Shown here one piece after another: positions 63,875-64,000 of a DNA stretch of 64,000 nucleotides (positions are counted from its first letter, which is position 1; each line of letters starts with the position of its first letter). The notes under the pieces were generated by a model. It was not told the origin of the DNA and did not search any database. It saw only the letters and a list, made by a program, of their open reading frames with translations. This stretch comes from Sorangium cellulosum. GTDB lineage: Bacteria; Myxococcota_A; Polyangia; Polyangiales; Polyangiaceae. The stretch covers positions 11,360,501 to 11,424,500 of the forward strand of contig NZ_CP012673.1 of assembly GCF_002950945.1 (NCBI RefSeq), in the 5' to 3' direction. Made by a program: the position numbers and the translations under genes.

Positions 63875-64000
63875 CTTCCCTGCCTGTCGACGAGTGCGAG
63901 AGTGCACGCGGCGCGCGTTCTAACTGCAGGCGAGGCAGAGAGCGTTATTGAAAAGAGAGCGCGAGTTGCGCAGGCCACCCCGCGCGGACATATTCCCACC
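63875..64000. other. Window edge, upstream region of the LAS-type peptidase lipoprotein
   Basis: 126 bases with no supported gene; expected to hold the promoter of the minus-strand peptidase gene. The next gene lies outside the window. Confidence 0.4.

Overview
The window is very GC-rich, densely coded DNA, most likely from a myxobacterium of the Sorangium/Polyangium type (inference). The signs are a eukaryote-like Ser/Thr kinase, many lipoproteins whose lipobox is followed by a Gly/Ser/Thr-rich tether, a MYXO-CTERM-like tail, ECF sigma factors with membrane or zinc-finger anti-sigma partners, and a sigma54-dependent RNA-repair regulator. No rRNA, tRNA, CRISPR array or transposase was seen.

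Layout. 0-12.6 kb: an MFS exporter cut by the window edge, a GT2 glycosyltransferase, a C45-type hydrolase, a Ser/Thr kinase fused through one membrane helix to a di-heme cytochrome c peroxidase, LolA-like and FGE-like envelope proteins, tandem-DUF3237 and tandem-spondin lipoproteins, and an ECF sigma/NrsF-type anti-sigma pair. 12.7-25.6 kb: small enzymes, then an RNA-repair locus (rtcR divergent from rtcB-prfH) with three palindromic operators and a sigma54-type promoter. After it come an EEP-family lipoprotein, a methyltransferase, a thermonuclease, a Uma2 protein, a DUF1275 membrane protein and a beta-carbonic anhydrase. 25.9-29.7 kb: a recently duplicated FecR-type anti-sigma gene. Between its two copies lie a stump of a SulP transporter, a stump of a sigma factor and the 3' end of a third copy. 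The functional sigma gene begins inside a GCCAAG-rich hairpin element that also occurs at 13.3 kb.

29.8-33.2 kb holds two secreted repeat proteins. 33.7-50.0 kb is one tightly coupled 15-gene unit: hypF-hypC-hypD-SIS-hypE-hhyS-hhyL-NifU-like-DUF5947-hypothetical-hupD-hypA-hypB-PAS kinase-hybrid kinase. It encodes an actinobacterial-type (group 1h) [NiFe]-hydrogenase, the class known for oxidising H2 at atmospheric levels, with its complete maturation set and two signalling proteins at the 3' end. 50-64 kb carries secreted or envelope enzymes (M11-like metalloprotease with ricin-type lectin, dienelactone hydrolase, PAP2 phosphatase, 5'-nucleotidase-like protein, GH10 xylanase, LAS-type peptidase), a single-domain response regulator, a PLP decarboxylase and an NAD-dependent epimerase.

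How they work together. The hydrogenase unit is self-contained: HypA/B deliver Ni, HypC-F build the Fe(CN)2CO group, HupD trims the large subunit, and the two kinases probably tie its use to redox or energy state. The rtc locus looks like an inducible RNA and ribosome repair module. The remaining genes mostly serve a predatory or polymer-degrading, surface-lipoprotein-rich lifestyle.
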